Assembly: GCF_963675165.1 (NCBI RefSeq)
Contig: NC_087392.1
Span: forward strand, 1,813,001-1,877,000
Length of the DNA stretch: 64,000 nt
Direction of reading: 5' to 3'
From: Halichondria panicea
Taxonomy: Eukaryota; Porifera; Demospongiae; Suberitida; Halichondriidae
Positions 37,708 through 55,600 of the stretch are shown here, in pieces. A program made the position numbers and the translations under genes. The notes under the pieces are model-generated. The model ran no database searches. It was not told where the DNA came from and saw nothing but the letters and a program-made list of their open reading frames with translations. Position 1 is the first letter of the stretch; each line of letters opens with the position of its first letter.

Positions 37708-38895
37708 TCAAGTCTGTTCTTCTATATCTAAATCTTCTAAGTCCTGGAAAAGTGATTCATCAACTTCCACATCTTTTAGGTCCATCTCAGCCACGGCAGA
37801 TGCTAGGGAAAACAAATGAAGGTAATGATTAATACTCCTTGTGATAATTAACCAGCCGTTACCTTCTGTAAGGAACCTTGTATCAGAGAGGGCCAGAGAT
37901 GCATCTTGTTCAAACATCAGACGCCCTGAAATGAGAGCATGAAACTTATCAGTCTAAAATTGAAACAACCTACCAGTTAACTTTGAGCTGCTTGATACTT
38001 TGATTTGTTTGGTTGTTTCTCTCATTTCTTGATCGAAACGCTCTCTCCACTCTAAAAATGCTTCCTTAGTAACTGGTGTACCGTGAAACTTAGCCTAAAA
38101 AAAACAACTCATTAGGTGTGTGTGTGTGTAGGGGATATACAATATAAGCTTTGTTAATGGCCACCTCTTCTTTTCTTTTCAGCTCCTCTTGTTTCTGTCT
38201 ATTTTCCTGTTCCTGCAGCTCTTTGACCGAGTCCATGAGCTCCACAAGTTTGTCCTGGGCCATACCTACCAAGGTGAAGATCATTACCATACCAAGGTTC
38301 TCCACTGCCTAAAGGGAACGGGTACAATGAAAAGTCAACACCAGGTTACCAAGACTATATAGTGCCTGCATAATGAGGTGGATACACACTTTGAAGAGTG
38401 CTGACTAAAAACAATACTTCAGGGACAGGAACAGGATTGTTGGAGAGCACGCTAGTTAGTAGTAGTTTTGCAGTGACAATTACCTGTTCATTCAGAAACG
38501 TCTCCAGCTCAGTAACTTGTTCTGGGGATAAACCAGTTTGATCCACAATTTCCACTCCAGGAACCTCATCAGGGTATGTTGGAGGGTAGCTGAACTGAAT
38601 GTCTACGCTCACTAAAGAAAAAAAGGAGGAAGAAGTACTACAACGCTACTGTGTACAAGACAACGAATTGAAGAATGGTACTACTTACCAGAACAGTCTT
38701 CCTCCTCTCCACTGGCCGGCTCCACATGCATCTGGAAGCAGGTTGGATTACTGCTGGTCTTTGTGAGCTCTCCCTCAGTGTAAATGCAACACAGGGTCTC
38801 AAATTCACCCTCTTGTTCTTCAATATAGTCTGTAAGCAAGGTACATAGGGTGGATCTAGATCTAAGCATCTTAGCTATATTAGCCTACCTGTCAT
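37708..38895 (-). CDS. RWDD1: RWD domain-containing protein 1 (DFRP2/ribosome-associated family)
   Basis: Six coding exons. The first is only 7 bp (38895-38889, ATGACAG), spliced to give MTDYIEEQEGEFETLCCIYTEGEL, matching the vertebrate start (MTDYGEEQ-x-NELEALESIYP). The RWD core continues with QFSYPPTYPDEVPGVEI (YPxxYP motif). Then ENLGMVMIFTLVGMAQDKL, a lysine/glutamate coiled coil, and the conserved tail EVDESLFQDLEDLDIEEQ. RWDD1 homologues stabilise DRG2 GTPase. The 7-bp start exon is easy to miss; the alternative ATG at 38,869 lies inside that intron. Confidence 0.88.
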
Positions 38896-39279
38896 CCTAT
38901 CAGTAGAATACAATACTTGCGTGGTTCTGATCAAAGATACTGATCTCAAGGGACTTGCATGGGAGCTGTAACTCTAGATAATGCCCATTTAACTAGGGGT
39001 CAATGAGTTCACAAAAAACAGCATTTGACAATACGTTACAATAGAGAAAAGTCGGTCCAGGAAGTTGGCTATCCTACTGAGCATGCTCAAAAAAGCCACG
39101 TGGATTATAAGAATTTGAAAAGAAGGCGGAAACCAAACCACAAATTTTAAACTAGCCAATCATTGTGCAGATCTTGTTAGACTGAAAGCACTCAAATATC
39201 AAGCAGTTGGCATTTCTCCAAGAGAGATCAATCCGAAGCAGAACTCAAGTTTTCCCAAAGCCTGAAACTAATCAACAAA
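38896..39279. promoter_or_regulatory. Bidirectional promoter region, RWDD1 / importin alpha
   Basis: 384 bp between divergent start codons. Contains CCACGTGG-like ACGTGG at 39,099 and an AGATCTTGTTAG tract; no TATA box recognised. Confidence 0.45.
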
Positions 39280-41664
39280 ATGCCCTCCAACGCTTCTAAA
39301 GAGAACAGTGCAAGACTGAGAAGCTTCAAGAACCTTTCCAAAGACAAAGATGTAAGTTGCTTTTATCTCTTGCCTCATGCTTATTTTTATGATGTGTTTC
39401 TCTGTAGGAGATGAGAAGAAGGCGCAATGATGTCACCGTGGAGCTAAGAAAGGTGAATCCTATATCTAGCAATTAGATCTAGAGTTAGCACCTCTGAATT
39501 TGGTAGCTGATAAGTAACTTGCTTAATCACTGTTATCTCTTTACAGGCCAAGAAAGATGAGCAGTTGCTCAAGAGGAGAAATGTTAACATTGAGCCAGAG
39601 TCACCACTGTCAGAACTAACATCCAACAAACAGGTGTGCTTTTGTTCTTTCCTTGTAGTAAGCAAGCCTGCATCACCAGCACCGTGTTTTTCTTTCTCCC
39701 CTTTAGATTCCCCTGGACCTGTCCCTACCAGCCATCATTGAGAATGTCTGCAACCCAAACCCTCAAAACCAGCTTGCTGGAGTGCAGTCGTGTAGGAAGC
39801 TCCTCTCAAAAGAGAAAAACCCTCCACTGGACAGCATCATTGAGTGAGTAACTCTTTTAAAGTACATCGCTCTTCTGAAGTACATTGAAACTACTGTTTT
39901 TCCCCCCATGCAGGAGTGGAATTGTCCCAAAGCTAGTAGAATTTCTTGGTTGTCAAGATAACCACAGGCTACAGTTTGAAGCTGCATGGGCACTAACAAA
40001 CATTGCTTCAGGGAACTCAAAACAAACAAGGGCGGTAGTACATGCAGGTGGGCTTGTAATTAAGCTGAATGTGTAACCGTGTTGCTATTCTTGTTCTCTC
40101 ACAGGTGGTGTACCCATGTTCGTTGGCCTGCTATCTAGTGAGTACAAGAACGTTGTGGATCAGGCTGTGTGGGCACTGGGTAATATTGCTGGGGATGGAA
40201 CAGAGTGTAGGGACTTCACTACCAAGTGTGGCATTATTCAACCCCTCCTAGCTCTTATCAAACCAACCCTTCAGGTATGTCTGGACTTACTGTACAGAAC
40301 CTTGAGGTGGTAAAAACTGTTAATTGTGTATGCACCACAAGTTACCTTTGAGGGTTTCCTAATTGAATTACTTTCATATCTTAATTTCAGGTTTCATATC
40401 TCCGCAATGTCACATGGACTATCTCAAACTTGTGCAGAAATAAGAACCCAGCCCCTTCATTCGAGACAGCTCAACAGGTAAATGCTATAAGCGCATGTAT
40501 ATACTGATGTTCACCCTTTTTGTCTCCACAGCTTCTCCCTGCTCTTGCCCACCTCATCTGCCATGAAGACAAAGATGTGGTCAGTGATGCTTGCTGGGCC
40601 CTCTCCTACCTCACTGATGGAAACACTGACAGGATTCAAGCTGTAGTGGACTCTGGGGTTATTCCAAGGCTTGTTCAACTACTGGGCTCCAAGGAACTCA
40701 CTTGTGTGGTAAGCATGTACATGTACATTCATTGTTGTTAAATTGACCATGAGATTGTTTCCATAGACACCAGCCCTGAGGTCAATAGGGAACATTGTGA
40801 CTGGAAATGATCATCAGACACAGCTGGTACTCGACCATGATGCCCTCCGTTTTTTTCCTCTTCTCCTCACACACTCAAGATCCAACATTCAAAAGGTTAC
40901 TATTTTTAGTAATATTATGAGCAAACACCATTTCCATATTTATAGGAAGCTGCCTGGAGCATTTCAAACATCACAGCAGGACAGGCTGCACAGATCCAAG
41001 CTGTCCTTGATGCTCATCTCCTCCCTTTGGTTATTGACGTCATGATCAAGGTAATAACATACCCCAGAAACGTTGTCATTAACTATGTCTGTTTTTACAG
41101 GGAGAGTACAAGGCCCAAAAAGAAGCTGTGTGGGCTGTAACTAACCTGACAGCTGGTGGCACAGCAGAGCAAATTGGGGAACTCATTCGTCAGGGGGCCC
41201 TCAAGCCACTGTGTGATCTACTCGTAGTCAAAGAAACCAAGATTGTCACTGTCATTCTAGACGCTCTCTTGAACATCCTTCATGTAAGCGATTGCTGTAC
41301 TGTACAGTTGGACTAACTAATTGCCCTCCTACAGGCTGCAGCCAAGGTGAACCAAGCTGAGCCAGTGTGTGCCATGGTGGAGGAGTGTGGAGGCCTAGAC
41401 AAGATTGAGGCTCTTCAGAACCACGAGAACGAAGACGTTTATCAGCTGGCTCTGTCTATCATTGACAAGTACTTCTCTGATGTAAGTCTAAAAAAACTGT
41501 ATATCATTTTGTTTTGTTTCAAGTGTGCATTTTGCGGTTATTTAGAATTGCTTCTTTTACTATAGTCTGAGGAGGACCAAACACTTGCCCCAAACACATC
41601 CTCTGGAACATTCCAATTCGCACCTGCTGCCAACACTGTTCCTGCTGGAGGATTCTCATTCTAA
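39280..41664 (+). CDS. KPNA: Importin subunit alpha (karyopherin alpha)
   Basis: Adaptor that binds classical NLS cargo and importin beta. N-terminal importin-beta-binding domain: [38 protein letters not shown] (residues about 16-55, over three exons). It is followed by ten armadillo repeats with the tryptophan/asparagine ladder that grips the NLS ([77 protein letters not shown]). The acidic end has DSEEDQTL and closes [15 protein letters not shown]. About 525 residues, standard. About eleven exons; each ARM repeat is interrupted. The subtype (alpha 1, 2 or 3) is not decided. Confidence 0.96.
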
Positions 41665-42104
41665 TTGCAAAACACTAAAAAAAATAACTTCTTTGTTGCT
41701 TTGTTTGTGTCCATTTTGTCTCATTATTGCTTAATTTGTGCATTTTACTCTACGTTACATCATGAGTCCATAATCATGAACTCTTGGTTACATGTATTAT
41801 TACGAACTTGTTTATCTAATTTTATTGTTTAAAATCTAGATAATTATTGTCATAAAATTGTAAGACAAAATAGTACATATTGTCAAGGGTGACCTTGATA
41901 TTAAGTGTTCTGATTACAGGTTCTGAAGGTATTAAAAGAAAAAAAGTCAGAATCGTACCAGGAGCACATTACAGTTACATGCGCTCTTGAGTTACCACAT
42001 ATCAAGTAGTATAATTATAATTATTGACATAAATTTAATTGCATCATGTAGAACTTATGCACAGAAATCGGTGCAAAATTGCAAGAAGACAAAAAATGAT
42101 CTAA
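41665..42104. other. Convergent 3' intergenic region
   Basis: 440 AT-rich bp between the stops of importin alpha (+) and WTAP (-). No gene, RNA or repeat recognised. Confidence 0.6.
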
Positions 42105-43813
42105 CTAGCTATCTTGACTCCTCTTATCCTTAAATGTCTCTATAGGCCCATTATGTGTACTCTTAGTCTTCTCTTTAGCAGGCTTTGAGTGAGAAGCTCC
42201 GCCATCACCAGCAGAGTTTCTGAGTTCTCTTAGCTCCTTCTCTAAGACCAGCACTTTCGACTGCATCCCCTCAACCTCTTCGTCCAGTTGGAGGACAAAC
42301 TCACTCAGCTCTGCAAGAAGGAATCATGGGAGAAAAGTCTGGCCACTGAAGTGTAACAACAATTGTGTCTACACAGCACGTAACCTCTAAATTAATGCTT
42401 CCCATAATTATTTGCTCTACAGTTTTTCAGTTTTAAGCTCACCGTCTTGTGAATTCTTGATTTCTTCGTATCGTTTCATCTGCAGTGCCACCTCTGCCTC
42501 CAATTGAGCCACTCTTCCTTGTGAGATCTGCTTGCCCAGTTCTTGGTTCTCCTGGATAACACTTCGACACTTGGCCATCAGCTTCTTTCCCGTCACACTG
42601 CGAGGGAGAGGGGGGTTGAATCGGCATTATCTTGGGGGATAGGAACACCTTCTTAGAGCAATAATATATAGCACATTAGACATTAGTGAACACATAAAAC
42701 AACTTACCAATATTTTAATTGTTACGTGCATTACATGATTAAGCGGTGAAATGAGGGATTGAAAATTGAGCCCCATGTAACATGAAGATACGATAACAAG
42801 TAACACACAAACAATTCTCACACGTACAACAACAAACAACTACAGAGTATCGAGTACTGTTACTGTTGGTTTGTGGGTTACTTTCAGACTGAGCTGACCT
42901 ATCGGGAGTGAATTTCCAGGCACTAAGGTCACTCTGAGCCTGTTCCAATTTATCTTTGTAGTCTTTCAGCTGTGTTTTCATTCGTTCATAGACAATGTTC
43001 ACGGCGGGGTCTATTAGTCTGCGATGTAACTGAGAGCCATTAGTCGACTGTGCTTCTTTGAGATCGTGCAGTTGAGACTTGAGTTCACAATGATTACAGG
43101 TGAAGTTATATAAGTGTGTTGTGTGCGTGTGTGTGTGTGTGTGTGTGTGAGGGAAGAGGGGATAAGGTATGGTAAAAAGGGTACTGACATTTTCTTACCG
43201 CTAGTTCGTGCATTTCTTGTTGTTTGGTGGCCAGCCTCATATTTAACACATTTTCTCGCCTAGTGGACTCTTGAACACGAAGCTGCAATTTGTTCTCAGA
43301 TTCTTTGAGTTTGGTTACTTCATCAGCACCAGATGATTCTAACTTAGAGAGCAGCTGGTCAATGAAAGACTCCTGCTCCTTCCATCTGGAGAGGGGTTGG
43401 TGTGAATACGTGTACACAGCTACATGTACATGTATGTGATAAAAACCTTGAAGCCAATTTGTCTCTGGATAAACTTTGGAAATCTGATGATGATAACTTC
43501 ACCTAAGCAGAAGATACACTTATTACAGCTGCCAATCGATGCATACATGTACATGTGTGTGTGTGTGTAGTAGAACAGAAAAGGTTATCTGTAATTTAAT
43601 ATGCTCTTGGTCTATTCAGAACAGTGGTTTTTGTTCCATGACAAATCCCCAACAAATCAAGGGATAAATTTATCGAAATGACTGTTCCTAGTATCGCTTG
43701 GGTGCAGAACTGTAATAATACAATTTAGTTATAAGCATACTCACTCTCTTGATCTCCCTCTCTTTGCGACCTCCATCAGGTGAAGAGCTCCTGGCTCTCT
43801 TCCCTGCAGCCAT
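42105..43813 (-). CDS. WTAP: Pre-mRNA-splicing regulator WTAP (m6A writer complex subunit)
   Basis: Coiled-coil scaffold that holds METTL3-METTL14 at nuclear speckles. Exon 1 (43813-43747) gives MAAGKRARSSSPDGGRKERE. Exon 2 (43501-43448) gives VKLSSSDFQSLSRDKLAS, equal to the vertebrate KVRLSETDFKVMARDEL region. Then RWKEQESFIDQLLSKLESS, VQESTRRENVLNMRLATKQQEMHEL and KDKLEQAQSDLSAWKFTPD. The last exons have ELSEFVLQLDEEVEGMQSKV and a short basic tail ending KDKRSQDS. The long low-complexity C-terminus of vertebrate WTAP is absent, so this is a short form. Head to head with C1D, 320 bp apart. Confidence 0.92.
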
Positions 43814-44133
43814 GGATAGTGAAACACTTAGAGAGAAAGAATATCAGGGCTAGAGCTAGAGCTATTGTGGTGTGCTTTAAATGGATATAATTATTAGTGG
43901 ATTGGCATACTTGACATAGGTGACATTGCATTGGTATCAATAGAGATGCACGTTATAATGGACATTATACACCATGCACTCACTCCTTTCAGACATTTAT
44001 CTCTTCCCTTAGTTGCCTGGGATATAGTGCTTGGCTTTTTAATATTAAACTTGAAGGTCCTCCCACCTGTCTGATTAGCTTCAATTAAGCGAACTGCAAG
44101 CCCCAAGCATGGTGAAATATTGAAACAATAAAG
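43814..44133. promoter_or_regulatory. Bidirectional promoter region, WTAP / C1D
   Basis: 320 bp between divergent start codons of two nuclear RNA-processing genes. No core element recognised. Confidence 0.45.
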
Positions 44134-45081
44134 ATGGCTGCTGAAGATGAGTTTGTCCCTGAAGAGATCGAGGGAGAGTGCACCCAGTGTCACAAGGCCC
44201 TGACCACTGTTGACAGACTACTTAAACCTGCAATGGCAGTGAGCAAATCAAAACTGGAGGAGAATGTGAATACCGTACTATACTGTGTAGAAAGCTGCAC
44301 GTATCCTAGGCTGCGTGCGTGCATTAGAACTAGTAGCCTGGTTCATTATTGTCTAGGTACAATACTACTCTTGTAAAATATACTTAGTCTAATACTCTTC
44401 TTGCTTGTGCAATATTTTGTTTGTGAACAGCTGAGCCCTCTTGACTCGGCCTCACTGATGCTACTGTTTGCATACAGCATGAACTCTCTATTCTGGGGTA
44501 AGTCAGCTTGTAGAAATCTGTCATGTGTGAATTAATGCACCATTTTGTACACATGCAGTGTATCTGACAACTCTGGGGATAAATCCACAAAACCACCCTG
44601 TCAAAGGAGAGCTGGTGAGTGTGTGTGCAAACAGATAGCTAAGTCTGCTGTGTTGAAATGTGTAATTGTAGGAAAGAATTCAGAAGGTCATGAAGAGAAC
44701 CAAAAGTATTGGTGACAGTCAAGAACCAGGTATGTGTGTACTGTACTGCAAGTAGTAACAGCATGCAAGTAGTAACAGCATGCAAGTAGTAACAGCATGC
44801 AAGTAGTAACAGCATGCAAGTAGTAACAGCATGCAAGTAGTAACAGTACTGCTATAGAATTAGAACACAAGCTCTTATAAGTGATCTTTAGTGTCAAATG
44901 CTTGGTGTGATTGATTGTATCTTATTTATCTTTAGCTGGTGTTCGACTGGACAAGGAGGTTGCTGGTAGGCTAATCCGAGGTGGACTGTGGGAGGGTGAT
45001 CAAGATGGCAGCACTGGAAAGAAGAGGAAACACACTGACAGTGAATCAACACCTGACTCTAAACGTATTCACAATGACTGA
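44134..45081 (+). CDS. C1D: Nuclear nucleic acid-binding protein C1D (exosome cofactor, Rrp47/Lrp1 family)
   Basis: Partner of the exosome exonuclease EXOSC10/Rrp6, in rRNA processing. Five exons: 44134-44265, about 44430-44499, 44560-44612, 44673-44730 and 44938-45081. Sas10/C1D domain: HKALTTVDRLLKPAMAVSKSKLEENLSPLDSASLMLLFAYSMNSLFWVYLTTLGINPQNHPVKGELERIQ; the SMNSLFWVYLTT-x-GINP block is diagnostic. A basic tail follows (GKKRKHTDSE). About 150 residues, as in vertebrates. The fourth intron contains a 17-bp tandem repeat. Confidence 0.93.
44748..44848. repeat. 17-bp tandem repeat, six copies
   Basis: Unit GCAAGTAGTAACAGCAT repeated at 44748, 44765, 44782, 44799, 44816 and 44833, nearly without change, in a C1D intron. 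Each unit contains an AAGTAG donor-like and an ACAGC acceptor-like string. Confidence 0.95.
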
Positions 45082-45293
45082 ATCAATTCATTTCCTTATT
45101 AAGTTGTAACACTTCACATCAATTGATTTTGTTGATGTTGACTTGTTTGTTTGAAAACTTCCCATTATGCTAATTGAGTTATTGCATTCCATTGCTAGAC
45201 ATAGTTCACCATGAGTCATGGCACCAACCAAATGCATGAAGCTAAATAAGATGGTCCCCTGCAGTACACTCATACAGAACTGTGTAGCTAGCT

Positions 45294-46710
45294 ATGAGGT
45301 GGCAGTGGAGAAAGACAGTTATTTACCTGCTCTTGATAGTGGGAGGGGCTGCACTGTATCATTTGATGCTGCAGCTACAGCTGGACACTGTCTATGAAGC
45401 TGAAGTGGTACCAGTGAGGAAAGATACAAAGAAGAGAGAGCATAAGATTGACAAAGAAGATAAAGAAGGCATAGATGAAAAAATAGTGTCCAGCTCCTTC
45501 CATTTTCCACAGCCTCACTATTCTAAGCCTGACAGAATTATCTTGAAATCAGCATGGGTTCACTCACTCAAGGATTATCTCGACAGTGTTCAGGGAAAGC
45601 AGATCTCTCTTGTTACCTCAAGTCGGGAGCACACTGACGTATTGTTGAACTGGCTCATTTCTGCATACCTAATCGCAAAACCACCATTGGACAATATACT
45701 CGTTCTAAGCATGGACAAAGAGCTACACACTACGCTTGACGTCCATGGATTCTCTTCCCTCTATGTGTCAGCTGAGATGGTGATCAGCCCTAGGGCGAAC
45801 ATAACAAGAGTATTCTCACAAGTGCACATTGTTCGACTGTCGGTGATACGCCTCATCAATCATTTGGGCTTTGACGTGATCAACTACGACTGTGACGCCA
45901 TTCTCCTCAAGAACCCTCAGAGACTGTTTGACTCAAAGAAGGATGTGGACCTGATAGGGACCTTTGGGAGAGGCCCGATCACACTCTACAAGAAGTGGGG
46001 GGTCACGCTCAACACAGGGGTCATGATGATCAGGGCCAATGAACGGATAGGTAAGATTACATTAATTTTGCTGTATGCTATAACAGGAGTGCATGAATAT
46101 CATGCACTCTAATTATCTAAGGTTTTGAGCTAGTGCAGGTAGTACTAGATTTAGTCAAATAAAGTGTACAACTTCATTTTGAGTAGTATGATTATTTATG
46201 CAAAGCTGATGTGCGGTTGGTTTATGCTTATAATTATGCTCATTGTTGCATTCACATGCAGAGTTTCTGTGGGAGACGATGGCTCGACGTGAGTGGACAA
46301 CTACGGACGACCAGAACAGCATCAACCGCGTCCTCGACTCATTCAACATCAACTGGGTGGACTTTAAAAAGTCAGAAAACATTGAGGATAGAAAATACGA
46401 TATTCTAGGACTTGTGAAATTGAACGAGCCAAAATTCAAGATGTTTGTGAGTCTGTTTTCTTTTGAGAAGGTATGTAGACGAACTTGCAGACCCGAGCGA
46501 AGACAAGATTATTACGTCTGGCACGCACTGGCCATTGCTGAGAATAGGACTGTGGCAAACAAGATGAACCAAGCAAAAATAGGAGGGGCATGGTTCCTGA
46601 GCCCCCAGTGGGAGGAGCTGACTATGACACAGCCCACCCTTCAGCAAGAGGAGTGGCTAATACTAGTAACAGACAAAAGTACCTGTCAATGGACTAATTC
46701 ATGTGACTAA
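45294..46710 (+). CDS. Type II membrane glycosyltransferase, PF03407-like, copy 2
   Basis: Exons 45294-46050 and 46262-46710, about 401 residues. Signal-anchor helix TVIYLLLIVGGAALYHLML, then a charged lysine/glutamate stem. In the catalytic domain: LVTSSREHTDVLLNWLISAYL, LINHLGFDVINYDCDAILLKNPQRL (DxD as DCD) and LNTGVMMIRAN. The C-terminal part has CRRTC, YYVWHALA and GGAWFLSPQWEEL. It aligns throughout with the gene at 36,136-37,605, including the second intron position, so the two are paralogues about 9 kb apart on the same strand. Confidence 0.75.
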
Positions 46711-46826
46711 TCGATTTTCTTGTGTTTATTAAACCATCAATAAATTATTAGCAGTATGCACTGACAAACCAAATTAATATTTGAAAGTAATATAGATAAG
46801 TCAAGGTAAAATTGTCTTCTAATTGG

Positions 46827-52306
<5,480 letters not shown>

Positions 52307-52406
52307 CTAGATGACAAGTATTTGCTGTATAAAGCTACACAACTGTAAGATGCTTACGTTTTCACACTGATATTTAGCTGTACTGTCAATAGCCTTTCAG
52401 TAGCAA

Positions 52407-52413
52407 TTTTATA
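52407..52413 (-). promoter_or_regulatory. TATA box for HSP110
   Basis: TATAAAA on the minus strand, about 150 bp before the HSP110 start codon and 22 bp downstream of the heat shock element. Confidence 0.65.
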
Positions 52414-52434
52414 AAGATGAGCAGCTCTTTGCCT

Positions 52435-52452
52435 TTCCAGAAATTTCCAGAA
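52435..52452 (-). promoter_or_regulatory. Heat shock element (four alternating pentamers)
   Basis: TTCCAGAAATTTCCAGAA: TTC-nn-GAA-nn-TTC-nn-GAA with no mismatch, the canonical HSF1 trimer site. It lies just upstream of a TATA box for HSP110. It could also act on MFSD8, 187 bp away on the other side. Confidence 0.9.
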
Positions 52453-52638
52453 CCATGTGGTCTTTACCATTATCACCACGCCCACCTAACCCACAGCAGA
52501 CACGCCCCTCTTTAGCAAAGGCGCAAAGGTCATGAATAATAATTTATTAGACCCATGATCAAGTTAAGTACGTTGCGACGGTAGCTACTTTTTAGACACG
52601 CTTTACTGTGTCTGGGACCACTGGATCTACCCTAAACT

Positions 52639-55600
52639 ATGACCAGCATCCAAATCCAGGGCGAGCACCGCACTCCCCCCGTCTACTCCTATGCAAGCAA
52701 GGAGGGCTTGGAATCAGACGGTTCCACTTCTGACCATGAACCAGATGAGTACACCTCCCTGCTGGCAGCCAGTGCCCCACCTGCTACTGGTAACCTCGGA
52801 AACCGCTCGGTGTCATCACTACTGGATAGGTACAGGTATGGTGTGGCCTACACTCTAAATTCACCATGCCGATTGTTATTATAAACATCCAGCTGCTGTT
52901 GTTGTTGATACTTACTTAATATCTCTGTGTACGTATGTACGTATGTGTATGGCTTTCTTAATGCTCATCTGACTGTATGTGTGTTGTTTCAGTGATGTCC
53001 GCAGTACTTTGAAGCCTAAGGCTAAGAGCACTTGCCTGGGGCGCTGGTGTGAGCCTCGCTGGAGATCCATCTACATCATGTACTTCACCATGTTCCTGAG
53101 TGCAGTCAGTAAGTCAACAACATGCACCTGTTACTAATTAGTGCATATGCAGTTCTGAGATCAGTATAGGGGATACGATCGAAGTGGGGGGTTGTACTGA
53201 ACATGCATGCGTTCATCATTGGTAGAGATCTCTTTTTGTGTATTCTATCTCATTTTGTAAGGCTCTCAAAACGTTGCTGTTTCTTTCCCCTGCAGCCTTC
53301 TCCATTGTGCTCTCTTCAATATGGCCGTACCTGCTTCAGGTAAGTCACACTACTCCATGTTAGCAACCTGTCAATACACACGTTATTAGCACCGTTCACT
53401 AGTACCACATGTGTATGTGTTAGGAGCTCTCCTTGTTCCATTCACATTTCTAGTTCGTTATAGTTTTCTGAATGTGTTAACAGTCACTGAAATGCATTAT
53501 GATGATTGACGTTCGAACATAGTTTATGTTTTTCAAAAGAAGTAATTGACCTAGAATATAGTGATTCTGTATAATTATATAGCTACTATGAAATTATGTG
53601 GTACCACTGTGCAGTTGTGTAAACAAGTGTCAGAAGTAAAGGGCCTAACCTTTATACGTAAGATGCTTGCAGTCAGCCCCTAGCTCTGTTGCAACTCCCT
53701 CCCCAGGTGGACCAAGTTAATGCCACTCCATTCTTCCTGGGCTGGGTGATAGCCTCGTACAGCTTCGGACAACTCGTGGCCTCTCCTTTGTTTGGCTTCT
53801 GGGCTGACAAGAGACCTACCCGAGAACCCTTATTGGTTGCTATAGTAATCAATGTGGTGTTTAGTCTCCTCTACTGCTACTGTGGTGCTATACCATCTGG
53901 AGTGTCGGGGTACATCATTATCGTATCCAGGGCTATGGTCGGATTCGGAGCAGGTATACTGGAATTCAATTATTACTACTTGGGCACCTGACTGTCCTAA
54001 TAATAGCTTTTTTTTTGTAGCTATATATAAGTCTCCTTGGTAGGCCTCCTGGAGGTAAGGACTTAAAATGACCTCGATAATGAAGCACTGACGTACTTGT
54101 ACGGGAATTGAGTATTATATTTGTTGAACAATAGCTAAGTTTGTTTGAAGGCAATGACAATGATCAAAAGATCGTTCGTATTGTACCAGGAGTGCTATTC
54201 ATGCACTCCTGATTGTACGTGTTGATCACTAATTATAGTACTTTCCCCTGCTCCAGCTGTGGCTGCTATCGTGCGCTCCTACGTCTCTGAGGCCACCACT
54301 GAGAAGGAGAGGACTGGGGCCATGGCTGGAGTGAGCTCTGCTCAAGCACTCGGCTTCATTCTGGGACCTGGTAAGAACAATCAGGAAGAGATATTCTTAG
54401 ACGCTGTTGCCAACAACAACAGTGAAAGGCATTCACGAACTCTTGGTATTTTAGTTGTTCTTTTTTGACCTGTTGGATTGTATTATTGTCTTGATACTAG
54501 CTTACTCAGTCTATTACTCCCCTCCCCCCCCCAGCGCTTGGTTTGGCCTTTGTTCCTCTGGGTAGTACGGGATTTGTGATTGAGCCGATTCGGTTCCACT
54601 TTAATGTATACACTGGCCCTGGCTACCTGAGTGCTCTGATGGGGGTCATCAATGTTGTACTGCTCTTTTTCTTCAAGGAGGTCAAGCTCTCCAGCACCAG
54701 AGACAAGAAGATGAGAGACCGAAGTGAGTTAATTCTACACATCACCCCCTCTCCCCCTCCCCCCCCCTGGGTTACACTTCCCTGGAAATGTTCTCTAGAT
54801 AGATGAAGGCCTAGAATTTTAATTTGAACTGTTGGATATCCTAGAGATGTACCCATTTTGATATTCCCACCTCCACAGAGGTGTCACCTGACCACACACT
54901 GCCTCTGGTCACCCAACGAAAGTACTTTGATCGCTGTGCAGCTGGCACAATGATTGTCCTGTTCTTTGTCGTCCTTTTTGCCTTTGCTGTTTTAGAAACG
55001 TGAGTTTATGCGCTCATATATATATATACCAAAACACTGAGCCTGTTGTGTTGTGTGCAATATAGCGTTTGTTTCGCTGGTCCAATAACGTTAATTCAAT
55101 GATTTTCTGAAAGCTTAGAGAGAGCCCTTTCAGATGAGGTGTTGAAATGTAATGTTTTGGGCCTGTTTTTGAATTACCATGCCATTGTCTTTTTCTGAAA
55201 ATATGGCCCCTTCCAAATTTGGGATTTGAGCTTACCATCTGAACAAGCTCCCTCTAAACTTTCAAGATTTAGACCATAAGAACTCTAGTTACAGAGCAAA
55301 CTCTTAAGTACTTTCAATGAAGGGTATGTAACCTCCTTGAGCTGGGAATGCTCAATTTCAATGATCCATTGGACACATAAAGCTTATTTCTGGTGATGTA
55401 ATGTTACAATAGTGTGCCGTTTTTGTTCTCCCCCTCCCCCCCAGGATAGCAGCTCCTATGAGTATGGACGAGTTTGCATGGGGAAAGCAGCAGGCTATTC
55501 TCTACAACAACGCCTTCTTTGCTGGTCTGGCAGTCCTCGCCATAGCTACCTTCATATGCATCAAGTTCATCACTAAGTGGTGAGTGGGTGTACGTATCGC

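Noticed and set aside
44639-44897. Open frames with repeated LLLACCYYLHAVTTCM peptides on the minus strand
   Set aside because: They are only the translation of the 17-bp intronic tandem repeat in C1D; no start context, no partner exons.
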